From Arthrobacter sp. (GTDB lineage Bacteria; Actinomycetota; Actinomycetes; Actinomycetales; Micrococcaceae): a stretch of DNA of 13,049 nt. The translations under genes and the position numbers were made by a program. Under the pieces are notes generated by a model. That model saw nothing but the letters and a program-made list of their open reading frames with translations, was not told the origin of the DNA and ran no database searches. Each line of letters begins with the position of its first letter. Position 1 is the first letter of the stretch. Positions 1-8,005 of the stretch are shown here, one piece after another. The stretch lies in NCBI GenBank assembly GCA_025464925.1, contig JAODMS010000006.1, forward strand, positions 1 through 13,049, read 5' to 3'.

Positions 1-229
1 GAACAGAGGTGAGGGCTCCATGTAACCAGTAGTCCTATGGTCCCGAATGTGCACGATGAGTAGCTATCCTGCAACCGGATTCTCATACGGGCACGCATCA
101 TCGAGAAAGGACACGCACAACGACTACTAAGAATAGCCGAAGGCGGGTGTCTGGGTCAAAATGGGGTGTCCGGCGGCGGGTGCGTAGAAACGCTCGCCGG
201 TGCCGGTCCGTTCAAGCTTAGGGGTTTTT
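1..229. other. upstream non-coding region of the prepilin peptidase gene
   Basis: All three plus-strand frames meet stop codons within the first 30 bases, so no gene from the left flank runs more than a few codons into the window on this strand. The stretch presumably carries the promoter of the prepilin peptidase gene. The only -10-like hexamer I can point to is TATCCT at 65-70 (fits TAnnnT), and I see no convincing -35 at the right distance. An SD-like GAAAGGA near 104-111 has no start codon at a useful distance after it. An ATG at 160 opens only an eight-codon frame. Confidence 0.35.
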
Positions 230-895
230 GTGTCGTCAGCAGGTATCGCCGGTAGCGCCGGGCCGCTTTTTGTCCTCGCCGTGGGGCTGCTCGGCGCGCT
301 CGTGGGCGTGCTGGCAGAACTGCTGATCGCCCGCCTGCTCCCCCGCCTCGGCGGGCTGCCCTCTGTGCGGACCAGAATTACGACGGCGGCCCTCACCGGT
401 GTTCTCTGCGCCGCCTTGGCGCTGCGGTTCGGCATGGAGTGGGTGCTGCCGGGGTTCCTGGTGCTGGGGGTACTCGCGGTCCAGCTGGCCCGCATTGACC
501 TGGCCCACCATTTGCTGCCCAATCCCCTGGTGTTAACCTTGCTCGTTGCCGGCCTGATGCTCTTCGCCATCAGCAGCACAGTCACTGCAGGCTGGGCCGA
601 GCTGTTCCGTGGAGCCGCCGGTGCAGCCATCCTTTTCGTGGTCTTCCTGGTTCTGGCCGTGATCTCGCCGAACGGCATCGGAATGGGGGACGTGAAGCTC
701 GCCGCACCCGTGGGCCTGTACCTGGGGTATCTGGGCTGGAGCCAGCTGTTTTACGGCGGAGCCCTCGGCTTTGTGCTGGGCGGCATAGTTTCCGCCGTGC
801 TGATGCGGCTGAAGCGCGCAGAAAAGACCTCCGCGGTCGCCTTTGGGCCTTCCATGCTGGCGGCCGCGTTGGGGACAACGCTGCTTACGGTTTGA
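230..895 (+). CDS. prepilin peptidase, A24 family (TadV/CpaA type)
   Basis: This is a polytopic membrane aspartic protease that would cleave the short leader of Flp-type prepilins on the cytoplasmic side of the membrane. From the GTG at 230 it is 221 residues. The two family catalytic aspartates are visible: D90 in RIDLAHHLLPN and D154 in the GMGD motif of GIGMGDVKLAAP (GxGD protease signature). Several hydrophobic helices surround them, and an AFGPSML stretch near the C-terminus matches the usual FGP motif. There is no N-terminal zinc-binding methyltransferase domain, so it is the short TadV/CpaA form rather than the bifunctional PilD form. The GTG at 230 is preceded by AGGGG at 220-224 with a 5-nt spacer; a GTG at 200 would add ten residues but lacks a comparable ribosome site. 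It lies about 180 bases upstream of its expected substrate gene, flp. Confidence 0.9.
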   Translation: MSSAGIAGSAGPLFVLAVGLLGALVGVLAELLIARLLPRLGGLPSVRTRITTAALTGVLCAALALRFGMEWVLPGFLVLGVLAVQLARIDLAHHLLPNPLVLTLLVAGLMLFAISSTVTAGWAELFRGAAGAAILFVVFLVLAVISPNGIGMGDVKLAAPVGLYLGYLGWSQLFYGGALGFVLGGIVSAVLMRLKRAEKTSAVAFGPSMLAAALGTTLLTV

Positions 896-905
896 AAGTA
901 CCCTC

Positions 906-923
906 GCGGGCCTGTGGACCCGC
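906..923 (+). other. short GC hairpin after the prepilin peptidase gene
   Basis: GCGGG at 906-910 pairs with CCCGC at 919-923 around an 8-nt loop, 10 bases after the stop codon. No T-run follows, so this is at best a weak 3'-end structure and not a recognisable intrinsic terminator. Confidence 0.25.
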
Positions 924-1031
924 AGCCAAGACGCAGGAAATGCGCAGTAACCACCTAGCCTGCAAGGCTTAGCACAGGATGCGGCAAGATCCGGATAGCA
1001 GGGCGAAAGAGCTTGCTAGCTTGACTTCAGA

Positions 1032-1048
1032 GCTGGCATGGGGCCAGC
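1032..1048 (+). promoter_or_regulatory. leader stem-loop upstream of the flp ribosome site
   Basis: GCTGGC (1032-1037) and GCCAGC (1043-1048) form a perfect 6-bp stem with a 5-nt loop, ending 18 nt before the flp Shine-Dalgarno. A TAnnnT-type hexamer, TAGCTT at 1017-1022, lies just upstream and could be a -10 element, but no matching -35 is visible. If it is used, the transcript would start inside or just before the stem. The role (leader stability or none) is inference. Confidence 0.25.
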
Positions 1049-1077
1049 CACCACCTCGCACTCTCCAGGAGCATTTC

Positions 1078-1284
1078 ATGGTCTCTATCATCGCCACCCT
1101 CCACGTCTTCGGACTCAACCTCAAGCAGCGGCTGACTCGCGAAGAAACTGGCGCCACCGCTGTTGAATACGCACTTCTAGTCGGGCTGATCGCCGTCGTC
1201 CTGATCGCAGGAGTCTCTGCCTTTGGTGGCGATCTCGGCACTTTCTTTGACGGCCTCAAAGCAAAGATCACGACCCCGGCCTAA
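1078..1284 (+). CDS. flp: Flp/Fap-type major pilin precursor
   Basis: This is the structural subunit of the Tad pilus. From the ATG at 1078 it is 68 residues: a 25-residue basic leader ending in REETG, cleavage expected after G25, then a 43-residue mature peptide starting ATAVEYALLVGLIAVV. The mature Glu5-Tyr6 pair is the Flp subfamily signature (E5 for methylation and assembly, Y6 adjacent), followed by a roughly 20-residue hydrophobic helix. This start is preferred over the longer frame from 979 because AGGAG at 1067-1071 lies 6 nt upstream, and because the extra 33 residues would be an unusual leader. The pilin should be processed by the A24 peptidase encoded just upstream and polymerised by the TadA/TadB/TadC motor encoded downstream. 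It is separated from tadE by a strong hairpin, which may let it be expressed at a different level. Confidence 0.93.
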   Translation: MVSIIATLHVFGLNLKQRLTREETGATAVEYALLVGLIAVVLIAGVSAFGGDLGTFFDGLKAKITTPA

Positions 1285-1358
1285 GCACGACGTCGTCTAG
1301 CTCAAGCCCTTATTGCCTCAGAGGCCCCATCAGGACTCGGAGGAACCAAGCAGTATTC

Positions 1359-1391
1359 GTGAGGCAGCGGCCCAAGGGGTCGCTGCCTCAC
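1359..1391 (+). promoter_or_regulatory. strong hairpin between flp and tadE
   Basis: GTGAGGCAGCG (1359-1369) is perfectly complementary to CGCTGCCTCAC (1381-1391). The inner bases continue the stem: 1370 pairs with 1380 as G.U, and CCC 1371-1373 with GGG 1377-1379, leaving an AAG triloop. That is 15 bp with one wobble. The next bases are A-rich (ACCGCAAAAG), so there is no U-tract and a classical intrinsic terminator is unlikely. The position, 75 nt after the flp stop and just before the tadE ribosome site, suggests a 3' stabiliser of a processed flp mRNA or a partial attenuator. That role is inferred; the structure is seen directly. Confidence 0.75.
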
Positions 1392-1412
1392 ACCGCAAAA
1401 GAAGAAAGAGCA

Positions 1413-1793
1413 ATGAAACAACCGAGGAATGAAACAGGCGCCGCCGCGGTGGAATTCGCCCTTATTGTTCCTCTCCTGCTGCTCCTCTTGCTGGGCATAG
1501 TGGAATTCGGCCGGGTGTTCAACGCCCAGATGCAGGTTACTGCGGCCGCCCGGGAGGCGGTGCGAGTGATGGCAATTCAGAAACAGGCCGATCTGTCGAT
1601 AACGACGGCCATCGTCGGCGCTCCTGGCCTGAACCCGGCACTGACTGCGGACCAGGTCAGCGTTGCATCGGGTTCCTGCACCACGAGCACTGACGCCACT
1701 GTCACCGTGACCTATTCGCTGAAACTGGTGGCCGGTCTCTTCGGCCAATCCATCCCGCTCACCGGACGGGCGGTCATGCGATGCGGCGGGTAG
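1413..1793 (+). CDS. tadE: TadE-like pseudopilin
   Basis: This 126-residue protein has a short N-terminus (NETG), a prepilin-type cleavage point after G9, and then AAAVEFALIVPLLLLLLLGIVEFG, giving a mature Glu at position 5 within a hydrophobic helix. This is the TadE family signature. TadE proteins are minor pilin-like components needed for Tad pilus biogenesis and are processed by the same prepilin peptidase as Flp. The remainder is an exported globular region with two cysteines (C89 and C124) that could form a disulfide. The ATG at 1413 is chosen because the alternative in-frame GTG at 1359 lies inside the 15-bp hairpin. The ribosome site is a weak purine run (GAAAGAG). The 3' end overlaps the next gene by 13 bases, implying translational coupling. 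Confidence 0.85.
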   Translation: MKQPRNETGAAAVEFALIVPLLLLLLLGIVEFGRVFNAQMQVTAAAREAVRVMAIQKQADLSITTAIVGAPGLNPALTADQVSVASGSCTTSTDATVTVTYSLKLVAGLFGQSIPLTGRAVMRCGG

Positions 1794-2692
1794 CGGATCG
1801 TGAGACCGGAGCCGTGGCCGTTCTGACAGCTCTGCTCATGGTTGTCCTGCTGGGTATGACGGCCATAGTTGTTGATATCGGCATGCTCTATGCGGAACGC
1901 GCGCAGCTGCAAAACGGAGCTGATGCGGCCGCCCTGGCCATCGCACAGGACTGCGCCGCCAGCCGGTGTGGAGACTACGAGGCCACCGCCAGCAGGCTTG
2001 CGAACGCCAACGCGAACGATAGCCACTCCGGCGCCACACCCACCATTGCCGGCAACACAGTCACCGTCCAGACCAGCACGGCAACTTCGGACGGTGGCAC
2101 AGCCGTCCGGCACTGGTTTGCTCCGATCCTCGGAATTGATTCCACTCGCGTTGACGCCGTGGCAGCGGCATCCTGGGGCAGTCCCTCCAAGGCCACTGTT
2201 TTTCCCTTCAGCGCACCGAAGTGCCTGTTTGACCAGACTCCGACCAACACTGAAATCTGGATCACCAGCGAATCCAACTGTGTGGGAGCTTCGGGCAAAA
2301 GTCTCCCCGGAGCATTTGGCTGGCTGGACGAAGACGGGCACAACAACTGCCGGGCCAGCGTGGACGTGGATCAGGACATCATCGGCGGGGCACCAGGCAA
2401 GAGCGGACCGAAAAACTGCCAGATTGACGGCGTAACCATTTTGCTCCCCGTCTACGATCAAAAGGCGGGTAATGGCAACAACGTTAGCTACGTCATTCGC
2501 GGTTTCGCCGCCTTCAAAGTAACGGCCCATAGCTGGCCGAATCAAAAACTCAAGGAACCCGGCTGCGACCATTGCACCGGTGTCAAAGGAAAGTTCATCA
2601 CCCTGGTCTCGCTTCAAGACCTACAGTCATTCGGCGTTGAAGAGCTGAACGGCCCGGCCCTTAATGCCTTTTTCGTCACCCTCAGCCGCTAG
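1781..2692 (+). CDS. TadG-like pilus assembly protein with N-terminal TadE/G-like domain
   Basis: This 303-residue protein begins with RETGAVAVLTALLMVVLLGMTAIVVDIG, then LYAERAQLQNGADAAALA. That is the typical N-terminal domain of the TadG family (putative Flp pilus-assembly TadE/G-like): a membrane helix followed by a conserved Gln/Asn-Ala-Asp-Ala-Ala-Ala-Leu-Ala helix. Unlike TadE, the residue at +5 after the G10 position is Leu, not Glu, so prepilin-type processing is doubtful and it may stay membrane-anchored. The rest would be extracytoplasmic and has eight cysteines (58, 63, 148, 167, 190, 213, 262, 265), an even number compatible with disulfides. No von Willebrand domain, seen in some long TadG proteins, is evident. 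The start ATG overlaps the tadE end by 13 bases, and the stop region TAGGAG supplies the ribosome site of the next gene. Confidence 0.78.
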   Translation: MRRVADRETGAVAVLTALLMVVLLGMTAIVVDIGMLYAERAQLQNGADAAALAIAQDCAASRCGDYEATASRLANANANDSHSGATPTIAGNTVTVQTSTATSDGGTAVRHWFAPILGIDSTRVDAVAAASWGSPSKATVFPFSAPKCLFDQTPTNTEIWITSESNCVGASGKSLPGAFGWLDEDGHNNCRASVDVDQDIIGGAPGKSGPKNCQIDGVTILLPVYDQKAGNGNNVSYVIRGFAAFKVTAHSWPNQKLKEPGCDHCTGVKGKFITLVSLQDLQSFGVEELNGPALNAFFVTLSR

Positions 2693-2704
2693 GAGCCACT
2701 TACC

Positions 2705-3442
2705 GTGAACAGCCGAATCCTCGCGGGCCTTATCTCCATCCTTCTGGCGGCCGTCGGTACGGTCCTTCTCGTCTCCTACGTCACCGGCGCCGATAAAAGA
2801 GCCTTGGCAGGTGTTGACACTCTCGACGTGCTCGTGGTGACCAAGGCCGTGCCGGCGGGAACCGCCACCAGCGCCCTGGCCGAGTCTGTGAGCCTGCAGT
2901 CCGTGCCCGCAAAGGTCATTGCCACTGATGCCGTAGCCTCGCTCGCGGACCTCGGCGGGCAGGTCACAACCGTGGAATTGGTGCCCGGCGAACAGCTCAT
3001 CAAGGCACGCTTCGTCGATCCGGCAAGCCTCAAAGCCAAAGGAGCCATCGCCGTTCCGGACGGCATGCAGGAAATTTCCATCCAGCTGGAACCGCAACGC
3101 ATTGTCGGCGGCCAGTTCCAGCCCGGCGACACCGTGGGAATCTTCGTTTCGTCCGAAACGGGTGACGCCGGCGTGGCCGTCACCCACCTGATCTTTCACA
3201 AGGTTCTGGTCACCGCAGTCCAAGGCTTGGCTCCGGCTCCCGCGGCCGCAGAGTCGGATAGTTCCCCGACCGCGGCCCCCGTCCCTCCGGGCAGCGTTAT
3301 CGTCACCCTTGCCCGTACCGCTGCCGACGCCGAGAAAATCATTTTTGCCCAGGAATTCGCATCGATTTGGCTTTCAAAGGAGCCTGTTACCGCCTCTGAA
3401 ACCGGAACCCGGCAGATGACCGCAAAGGATCTGTTCAAGTGA
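2705..3442 (+). CDS. cpaB: CpaB/RcpC-like SAF-domain pilus assembly protein
   Basis: This 245-residue protein has one N-terminal membrane helix (about residues 5-26). A SAF-type region follows (about 41-104), with the characteristic VTKAVPAGTATSAL and VELVPGEQLIKARF segments. An RcpC/CpaB domain comes next (about 115-225; VPDGMQEISIQLEPQR, QPGDTVGIFVS, VTLARTAADAEKIIFAQEF). A Pro/Ala/Ser-rich linker sits near 175-197. CpaB/RcpC proteins are extracytoplasmic Tad components. In diderms they work with the secretin RcpA, but none is encoded here, so the role in this cell envelope is less certain and may involve the peptidoglycan-spanning part of the machine. GTG at 2705 is preceded by AGGAG at 2691-2695 with a 9-nt spacer, inside and after the tadG stop. 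Its TGA overlaps the next GTG by four bases. Confidence 0.85.
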   Translation: MNSRILAGLISILLAAVGTVLLVSYVTGADKRALAGVDTLDVLVVTKAVPAGTATSALAESVSLQSVPAKVIATDAVASLADLGGQVTTVELVPGEQLIKARFVDPASLKAKGAIAVPDGMQEISIQLEPQRIVGGQFQPGDTVGIFVSSETGDAGVAVTHLIFHKVLVTAVQGLAPAPAAAESDSSPTAAPVPPGSVIVTLARTAADAEKIIFAQEFASIWLSKEPVTASETGTRQMTAKDLFK

Positions 3443-4647
3443 GCCGCTACGCGGTGGTCACCGCCGTTGCCGACTACCATGAGCACGTGCGTGCAGCAGC
3501 CACCGGCGTGCTGGCAGGCGAAGTGCACTCCTGGAACGGAGAGGCTTTTCCCGGTGAGCCGGTGGAACTGTTGAACCAGCTACCGGACCAGCAGCTCCTC
3601 GATGTCGTGGTGCTCGGGCCAGGAGTCCCCTTGGACGCCGCCCTTCGCCTCGCCGGCGACTTTGAAATCCAGCGGCCGGAAGTCTCCGTACTGCTGGTGG
3701 CCGTACCGACCCCGGAGCTTGTGCTCTCTGCCATGCGTGCCGGTATTCGCGATGTTGTCGAGCCCGATGCGGATGTCAACAGCGTCAGCGCCCTGCTTCA
3801 CCGCGCCACCCGCAGCGCCTCCATCCGGCGGCGCGCGGCAGGAATCCCCGCTGATGATGCCGCCGGCAATACCAGAGGACGCGTCATCGCCGTCATGTCG
3901 CCGAAGGGCGGGGCCGGCAAGACCACGGTCGCCAGCAATCTCGCCATCGGCCTGGCTGGAGCCGCCCCCCATGCCACGGTGCTCCTTGATCTCGACCTCC
4001 AGTTCGGTGACGTCGCCAGTGCGTTGTCGATCTCGCCGGAACACTCCGTTAGCGACGCTGTCCATGGCCCCGCGGGGCGCGACACGATGGTGCTTAAGTC
4101 GTTTCTGAGCGCACATCCGAGCGGACTGTACGCCTTATGCGCCCCGGAGTCGCCGGGCATGGCGGACCAGGTGACGGGCGAACAGGTTGCCCATCTGGTA
4201 GACCAGCTAGCGGGTTTGTACCGGTTCATCGTCATCGACACCTCCCCCGGGCTTTCTGAACACACCCTCGCCGCCCTGGACCAGGCCACGGACTTGGTCC
4301 TGGTGAGCAGCATGGACGTTCCCGGCGTGCGCGGGATGCGCAAAGAACTCAATGTCCTGCGGGAACTCGGCATGGGGGCAACCCCGCGCCACCTGGTGCT
4401 CAACGCGGCGGATCCGCGCGACGGACTGTCCCAGCGGGACGTGGAAGCCACACTCGGAGTCGGGGTCGACGTCGTCGTCCCGGCCTCCCGCGCAGTGCGG
4501 CTCTCCACCAATCAGGGCGTGCCCTTGCTCTCACGCAACGGACGTGACCCCGCCAGCAAGGCCCTGCGCAAACTGGTGGGCCGCTTTGCCCCCACACCAT
4601 CGCCTGCCCGTAAACGCGGCGCCCGACACCGGATAGGAACACCGTGA
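3439..4647 (+). CDS. cpaE: TadZ/CpaE-like ATPase (degenerate receiver plus ParA/MinD domain)
   Basis: This 402-residue protein is a TadZ/CpaE-type localisation factor for the Tad machine. Residues 1-125 form a receiver-like domain with hydrophobic strands (LLDVVVLGPG, VSVLLVAVP, IRDVVEPDADV). The usual phosphoacceptor Asp after strand 3 appears to be Gly60, as expected for an atypical receiver. Residues 147-380 are a ParA/MinD-type domain: deviant Walker A KGGAGKTT (156-163), Walker A' region LLDLDLQFGD (182-191) and Walker B FIVIDTSPG (263-271). The C-terminus is basic. In studied systems this family places the pilus apparatus at a cell site, often a pole. The start is a GTG overlapping the cpaB stop as GTGA; the end overlaps tadA in the same way. 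Both overlaps suggest translational coupling. Confidence 0.88.
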   Translation: MSRYAVVTAVADYHEHVRAAATGVLAGEVHSWNGEAFPGEPVELLNQLPDQQLLDVVVLGPGVPLDAALRLAGDFEIQRPEVSVLLVAVPTPELVLSAMRAGIRDVVEPDADVNSVSALLHRATRSASIRRRAAGIPADDAAGNTRGRVIAVMSPKGGAGKTTVASNLAIGLAGAAPHATVLLDLDLQFGDVASALSISPEHSVSDAVHGPAGRDTMVLKSFLSAHPSGLYALCAPESPGMADQVTGEQVAHLVDQLAGLYRFIVIDTSPGLSEHTLAALDQATDLVLVSSMDVPGVRGMRKELNVLRELGMGATPRHLVLNAADPRDGLSQRDVEATLGVGVDVVVPASRAVRLSTNQGVPLLSRNGRDPASKALRKLVGRFAPTPSPARKRGARHRIGTP

Positions 4648-6140
4648 ACCTCGCCCAGCGCCTCGAAGCTGCCCGCGGACAGTCGCTTCCAGCGCAGGCC
4701 CCCGCACGTCAACACGCCGGGGCCCTCCCCGCAGCCGGCCCTTCCGGCCAGGACATCCGCAGCTCTCCCGCTGCGGATGCCTCCGTGCCGGCGGCCCGCA
4801 CGGATGCGAAGCCTTCCCGGCAGGTCAAGGCCCCCGCCTCAACTCCGCCGGCACGTGACGCGCTCGCAAAGTTGAAGGACCGGGCGGGGTCCATCCTGTT
4901 TGAACGGCTGGGAACCCGGCTCCTCGATGCCTCCCTGACCGAAGAGCAGCTCCATGCCTTGGTTCAGGAGGAGTTGGTCCAGGTGGTGGAAGAGGAAGAA
5001 GTTCCGCTCACCAAGGAGGAACGGCAGCGGTTGATCCGCGGTGTCAGCGATGACGTACTGGGCTACGGCCCGCTCCAGCGCCTGCTGGACGACGAGGATA
5101 TTACCGAAATCATGGTCAACGGGCCAGACATGATTTATGTGGAACACCGGGGCAAGCTGACCCGCAGCGGCGTTCGGTTCGCCTCCGAGGAGCACCTGCG
5201 CAAGGTCATCGAACGCATCGTGGCCCGCGTCGGCCGGCGCATCGACGAATCGTCCCCGCTTGTGGACGCCCGCCTCGCAGACGGATCAAGAGTCAACGCG
5301 ATCATCCCGCCGCTGGCAGTAAACGGGTCATCGTTGACCATCCGGAAATTCGCCACCGATCCTTTCCAGGTCCGGGACCTCATCGGGTTCGGCACGCTGT
5401 CTCCCGAAATGGCCGAACTGCTCGACGCCTGCGTGAAGGCCCGGCTGAACATCATTGTGTCTGGAGGAACCGGCACCGGAAAGACCACCCTGCTCAATGT
5501 CCTGTCCTCGTTTATCCCCGAAGGCGAGCGAATCGTCACCATCGAAGACGCGGTGGAGCTGCAGCTGCAGCAGGATCACGTGGTGCGCCTGGAAAGCCGG
5601 CCGTCCAACATTGAGGGTAAAGGCGAAATCACCATCCGGGACCTGGTCCGGAATTCGCTACGGATGAGGCCGGACCGGATTGTGGTGGGTGAGGTCCGCG
5701 GCGGCGAGACTCTGGACATGCTTCAGGCCATGAACACCGGTCACGACGGGTCCTTGTCCACAGTGCACTCCAACTCTCCACGGGATGCGATCTCCCGGCT
5801 GGAAACGCTGGTGTTGATGGCGGGCATGGACTTGCCGTTGCGTGCCGTGCGTGAGCAGATAGCATCCGCCGTCGACGTGATCGTCCAGCTGACCCGGCTG
5901 CGGGACGGCACCCGGCGCGTTACCCACGTCACCGAAGTCCAAGGCATGGAAGGGGAAGTCGTCACGCTGCAGGATGCTTTCGTTTTTGACTACTCCGCAG
6001 GCCTGGATGCCAACGGCCGTTTTCTGGGCAAGCCGGTGCCCACAGGCGTCCGCCCGAAGTTCACCGACCGGTTCACTGAACTGGGGATCCAACTTTCTCC
6101 CAGCGTTTTTGCTGCCTCACCCGCCCGGAAGACCGCCTGA
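4644..6140 (+). CDS. tadA: TadA/CpaF-type secretion motor ATPase
   Basis: This 498-residue protein is a type II/IV secretion family hexameric ATPase that powers Tad pilus assembly (in some species also retraction). Residues 20-72 are a Pro/Ala-rich, probably disordered region. The CpaF N-terminal region follows (about 75-230; [25 protein letters not shown] is characteristic across 137-160). The ATPase core has Walker A GGTGTGKT (274-281), an Asp box around [10 protein letters not shown] (298-307), Walker [12 protein letters not shown] (345-355) with E350, and a His box [15 protein letters not shown] (363-377). All catalytic motifs look intact. GTG at 4644 is preceded by AGGA at 4635-4638 with a 5-nt spacer and overlaps the previous stop by four bases. 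Its stop overlaps tadB by one base (TGATG). Confidence 0.95.
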   Translation: MNLAQRLEAARGQSLPAQAPARQHAGALPAAGPSGQDIRSSPAADASVPAARTDAKPSRQVKAPASTPPARDALAKLKDRAGSILFERLGTRLLDASLTEEQLHALVQEELVQVVEEEEVPLTKEERQRLIRGVSDDVLGYGPLQRLLDDEDITEIMVNGPDMIYVEHRGKLTRSGVRFASEEHLRKVIERIVARVGRRIDESSPLVDARLADGSRVNAIIPPLAVNGSSLTIRKFATDPFQVRDLIGFGTLSPEMAELLDACVKARLNIIVSGGTGTGKTTLLNVLSSFIPEGERIVTIEDAVELQLQQDHVVRLESRPSNIEGKGEITIRDLVRNSLRMRPDRIVVGEVRGGETLDMLQAMNTGHDGSLSTVHSNSPRDAISRLETLVLMAGMDLPLRAVREQIASAVDVIVQLTRLRDGTRRVTHVTEVQGMEGEVVTLQDAFVFDYSAGLDANGRFLGKPVPTGVRPKFTDRFTELGIQLSPSVFAASPARKTA

Positions 6141-7093
6141 TGGTTCCCGAGCCATCGCCCGTCATCTTCATCCTGGGCTTCCTGCTGTGCTACGCCGGGC
6201 TGGCCACTGCAGGGTTCTTCGTCATCGCTCCTCGACCGCCCAAGAACTCCATCAACCGGGATCCGGCATCCAGCTCCTCCTCCTCGGCCCGGCTCAGCCA
6301 GCTAACCGTCCGGGTTACGGAGTTTGTCGAGGGGCAGCTCAAACGCCGCAACCGGACGGCAGGAGTCGCCGGAGCGCTTGAGGCTGCCGGCCTGAAGTTT
6401 CAGCCGGCGGAATTCATCGTCCTGGTTACCGTGGGAGGCATACTCCTAGCCTGCATTGGCCTCGTCCTCGGCGGTGCATTCCTCGCATCTGTCCTGGCCA
6501 TAGCCTCACCCTTCTTCGCAAGCTTTGGGCTGCGCGTACTGGCTTCGCGGCGGCGCAAGCAGTTTACCGACCAGTTGGACGATACCCTGCAGCTCTTGGC
6601 CGGCGGCCTCCGTGCCGGCCACAGCCTCCTTCGAGCAATCGATGCCGTGTCAGGCGAGTCGGAAGCTCCCACGTCAGAGGAGTTCACCCGCATCATCAAT
6701 GAGACGAGGCTGGGCCGTGATCTGGGCGAGGCCCTCGATGATGCGGCGGCGCGGATGCGGTCCGAGGACTTCTCCTGGGTTTCGCAGGCGGTGGCTATCC
6801 ACCGTGAGGTCGGCGGGAACCTGGCGGACGTTTTAGACCAGGTAGGCCAGACCATCCGTGAACGCAACCAAATCCGCGGGCAGGTCAAGTCCTTGAGTGC
6901 AGAAGGAAAAATTTCCGCCATCGTCCTGATGGTCCTCCCGTTCGGTTTGAGCGGAATTCTCCTGGTCATCAGCCCGGGCTACATGAACCCAATGTTTGAA
7001 ACCCCCATCGGTCTGGTGCTTCTGGGGGTCTCGGCGGTGCTGTTGACGCTTGGAGCCTTGTGGCTCCGCAAAGTCGTCAGCTTCAAGTTCTAA
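6140..7093 (+). CDS. tadB: TadB-like inner platform protein (T2SS-F family)
   Basis: This 317-residue polytopic membrane protein is one of the paired platform subunits (GspF/PilC-like fold) that couple the TadA motor to pilin polymerisation. There is an N-terminal membrane helix (about 8-29), a Ser-rich stretch (44-49), two hydrophobic segments (about 92-134), a cytoplasmic T2SSF helical domain (about 147-257; LDDTLQLLAGGLRAGHSLLRAI, then FSWVSQAVAIHREVGGNLADVLDQV), and two C-terminal helices (about 258-278 and 290-308). The HREVGGNLADVLDQ motif is typical of TadB. The ATG at 6140 shares its A with the tadA stop. The next gene begins 30 bases later with its own ribosome site. Confidence 0.9.
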   Translation: MVPEPSPVIFILGFLLCYAGLATAGFFVIAPRPPKNSINRDPASSSSSSARLSQLTVRVTEFVEGQLKRRNRTAGVAGALEAAGLKFQPAEFIVLVTVGGILLACIGLVLGGAFLASVLAIASPFFASFGLRVLASRRRKQFTDQLDDTLQLLAGGLRAGHSLLRAIDAVSGESEAPTSEEFTRIINETRLGRDLGEALDDAAARMRSEDFSWVSQAVAIHREVGGNLADVLDQVGQTIRERNQIRGQVKSLSAEGKISAIVLMVLPFGLSGILLVISPGYMNPMFETPIGLVLLGVSAVLLTLGALWLRKVVSFKF

Positions 7094-7123
7094 CGCGCAT
7101 CGAAGAAACACGAAAGGACCGGA

Positions 7124-8005
7124 ATGTCGCCAATGGCACTGGGCGGGATCTTTGCCGTCGCGCTAGCGATTCTGCTGTTGGGCTGGTCTGTTCAAGGGCA
7201 CACTCCCGTGGGACGACGCGTCATCCAGGAAAACCTCTCGCGCGGCCTCGCCGCCGGGCAGAAGCAACAGAAGCCAAAAGGGCAACGCTTTGAAGCTCTT
7301 GCCAGCCGCTTCACGCCAGCTCGGCTCATTTCCGGACTCGACCGGAGGCTTGCCCTGGCGGGCCGGCCCGCTGCCTGGCCGCTGAAACGCCTGGTCAGCG
7401 CAAAAATCATCCTGGCAGTTTCAGCGGGCCTCCTGGGGATTCTCTACGTCAACGGTGCCCCCGGCGGAAAATCTGCGCTGCTGGCCTTGTTCGTGACGGG
7501 AGTCGCCTACTTCGTACCGGACCTGCTGATCCACAGCAAGGGAACCGAGCGGCAAAATGCCCTCATGCTCGAACTTCCGGACACCCTGGACCAGATGACC
7601 ATCGCCGTGGAGGCAGGCCTCGGATTCGACGCGGCCATGGCGCGCACCGGCCAGAACGGCCGCGGACCGTTGGCTGCGGAATTCGTCCGCACGCTTCAGG
7701 ATATGCAGCTGGGAATGTCCCGCCGGGAGGCGTACGGTGCGATGCTCGAACGCACCAGCGCTCCGGATCTTAGGCGGTTCGTCAATGCGATCGTTCAGGC
7801 CGACCGGTATGGAATCTCCATCTCCGGCGTGCTGCGAACACAGGCCAGTGAAATGCGCCTCAAGCGCAGGCAAAGGGCCGAAGAAAAAGCGATGCAGATC
7901 CCCGTCAAAGTGCTCTTTCCATTGATGGTGTGCATCATGCCGGTGCTGTTCATTGCCCTTCTAGGGCCCGCCGCCATCAACGTGATGGAGACCCTTGGAA
8001 AATAG
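7124..8005 (+). CDS. tadC: TadC-like inner platform protein (T2SS-F family)
   Basis: This 293-residue polytopic membrane protein is the second platform subunit and probable partner of TadB. It has an N-terminal helix (about 5-22), a basic linker, hydrophobic segments at about 94-133, and the family-typical LPDTLDQMTIAVEAGLGFDAA (151-171) opening the T2SSF domain. QADRYGISISGVLRTQASEMR (225-245) and a final membrane segment (about 259-281) follow. The ATG at 7124 has AAGGA at 7114-7118 with a 5-nt spacer; an ATG nine bases downstream is possible but less well placed. It is the last recognisable gene of the pilus operon. No U-tract terminator follows; the nearest structured sequence is the inverted repeat at 8137-8157. 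Confidence 0.9.
   Translation: MSPMALGGIFAVALAILLLGWSVQGHTPVGRRVIQENLSRGLAAGQKQQKPKGQRFEALASRFTPARLISGLDRRLALAGRPAAWPLKRLVSAKIILAVSAGLLGILYVNGAPGGKSALLALFVTGVAYFVPDLLIHSKGTERQNALMLELPDTLDQMTIAVEAGLGFDAAMARTGQNGRGPLAAEFVRTLQDMQLGMSRREAYGAMLERTSAPDLRRFVNAIVQADRYGISISGVLRTQASEMRLKRRQRAEEKAMQIPVKVLFPLMVCIMPVLFIALLGPAAINVMETLGK

Noticed and set aside
160..186. Eight-codon leader peptide before the prepilin peptidase
   Set aside because: There is no ribosome site, no regulatory codon run and no terminator-like structure after it.
127..678. Minus-strand 183-codon frame opposite the prepilin peptidase
   Set aside because: Composition is Ser/Arg/Thr/Pro-rich without a motif, and the plus strand clearly encodes a peptidase with both catalytic aspartates; it is a GC-rich shadow frame.
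979..1077. Longer start for the Flp pilin (ATG at 979)
   Set aside because: It would add 33 residues before the normal leader, has no spaced ribosome site, and the ATG at 1078 has AGGAG 6 nt upstream.
1712..2617. Minus-strand 301-codon frame opposite the TadG-like gene
   Set aside because: It is long but lies fully antisense to a gene with a clear family signature and operon overlaps; it has no recognisable domain.
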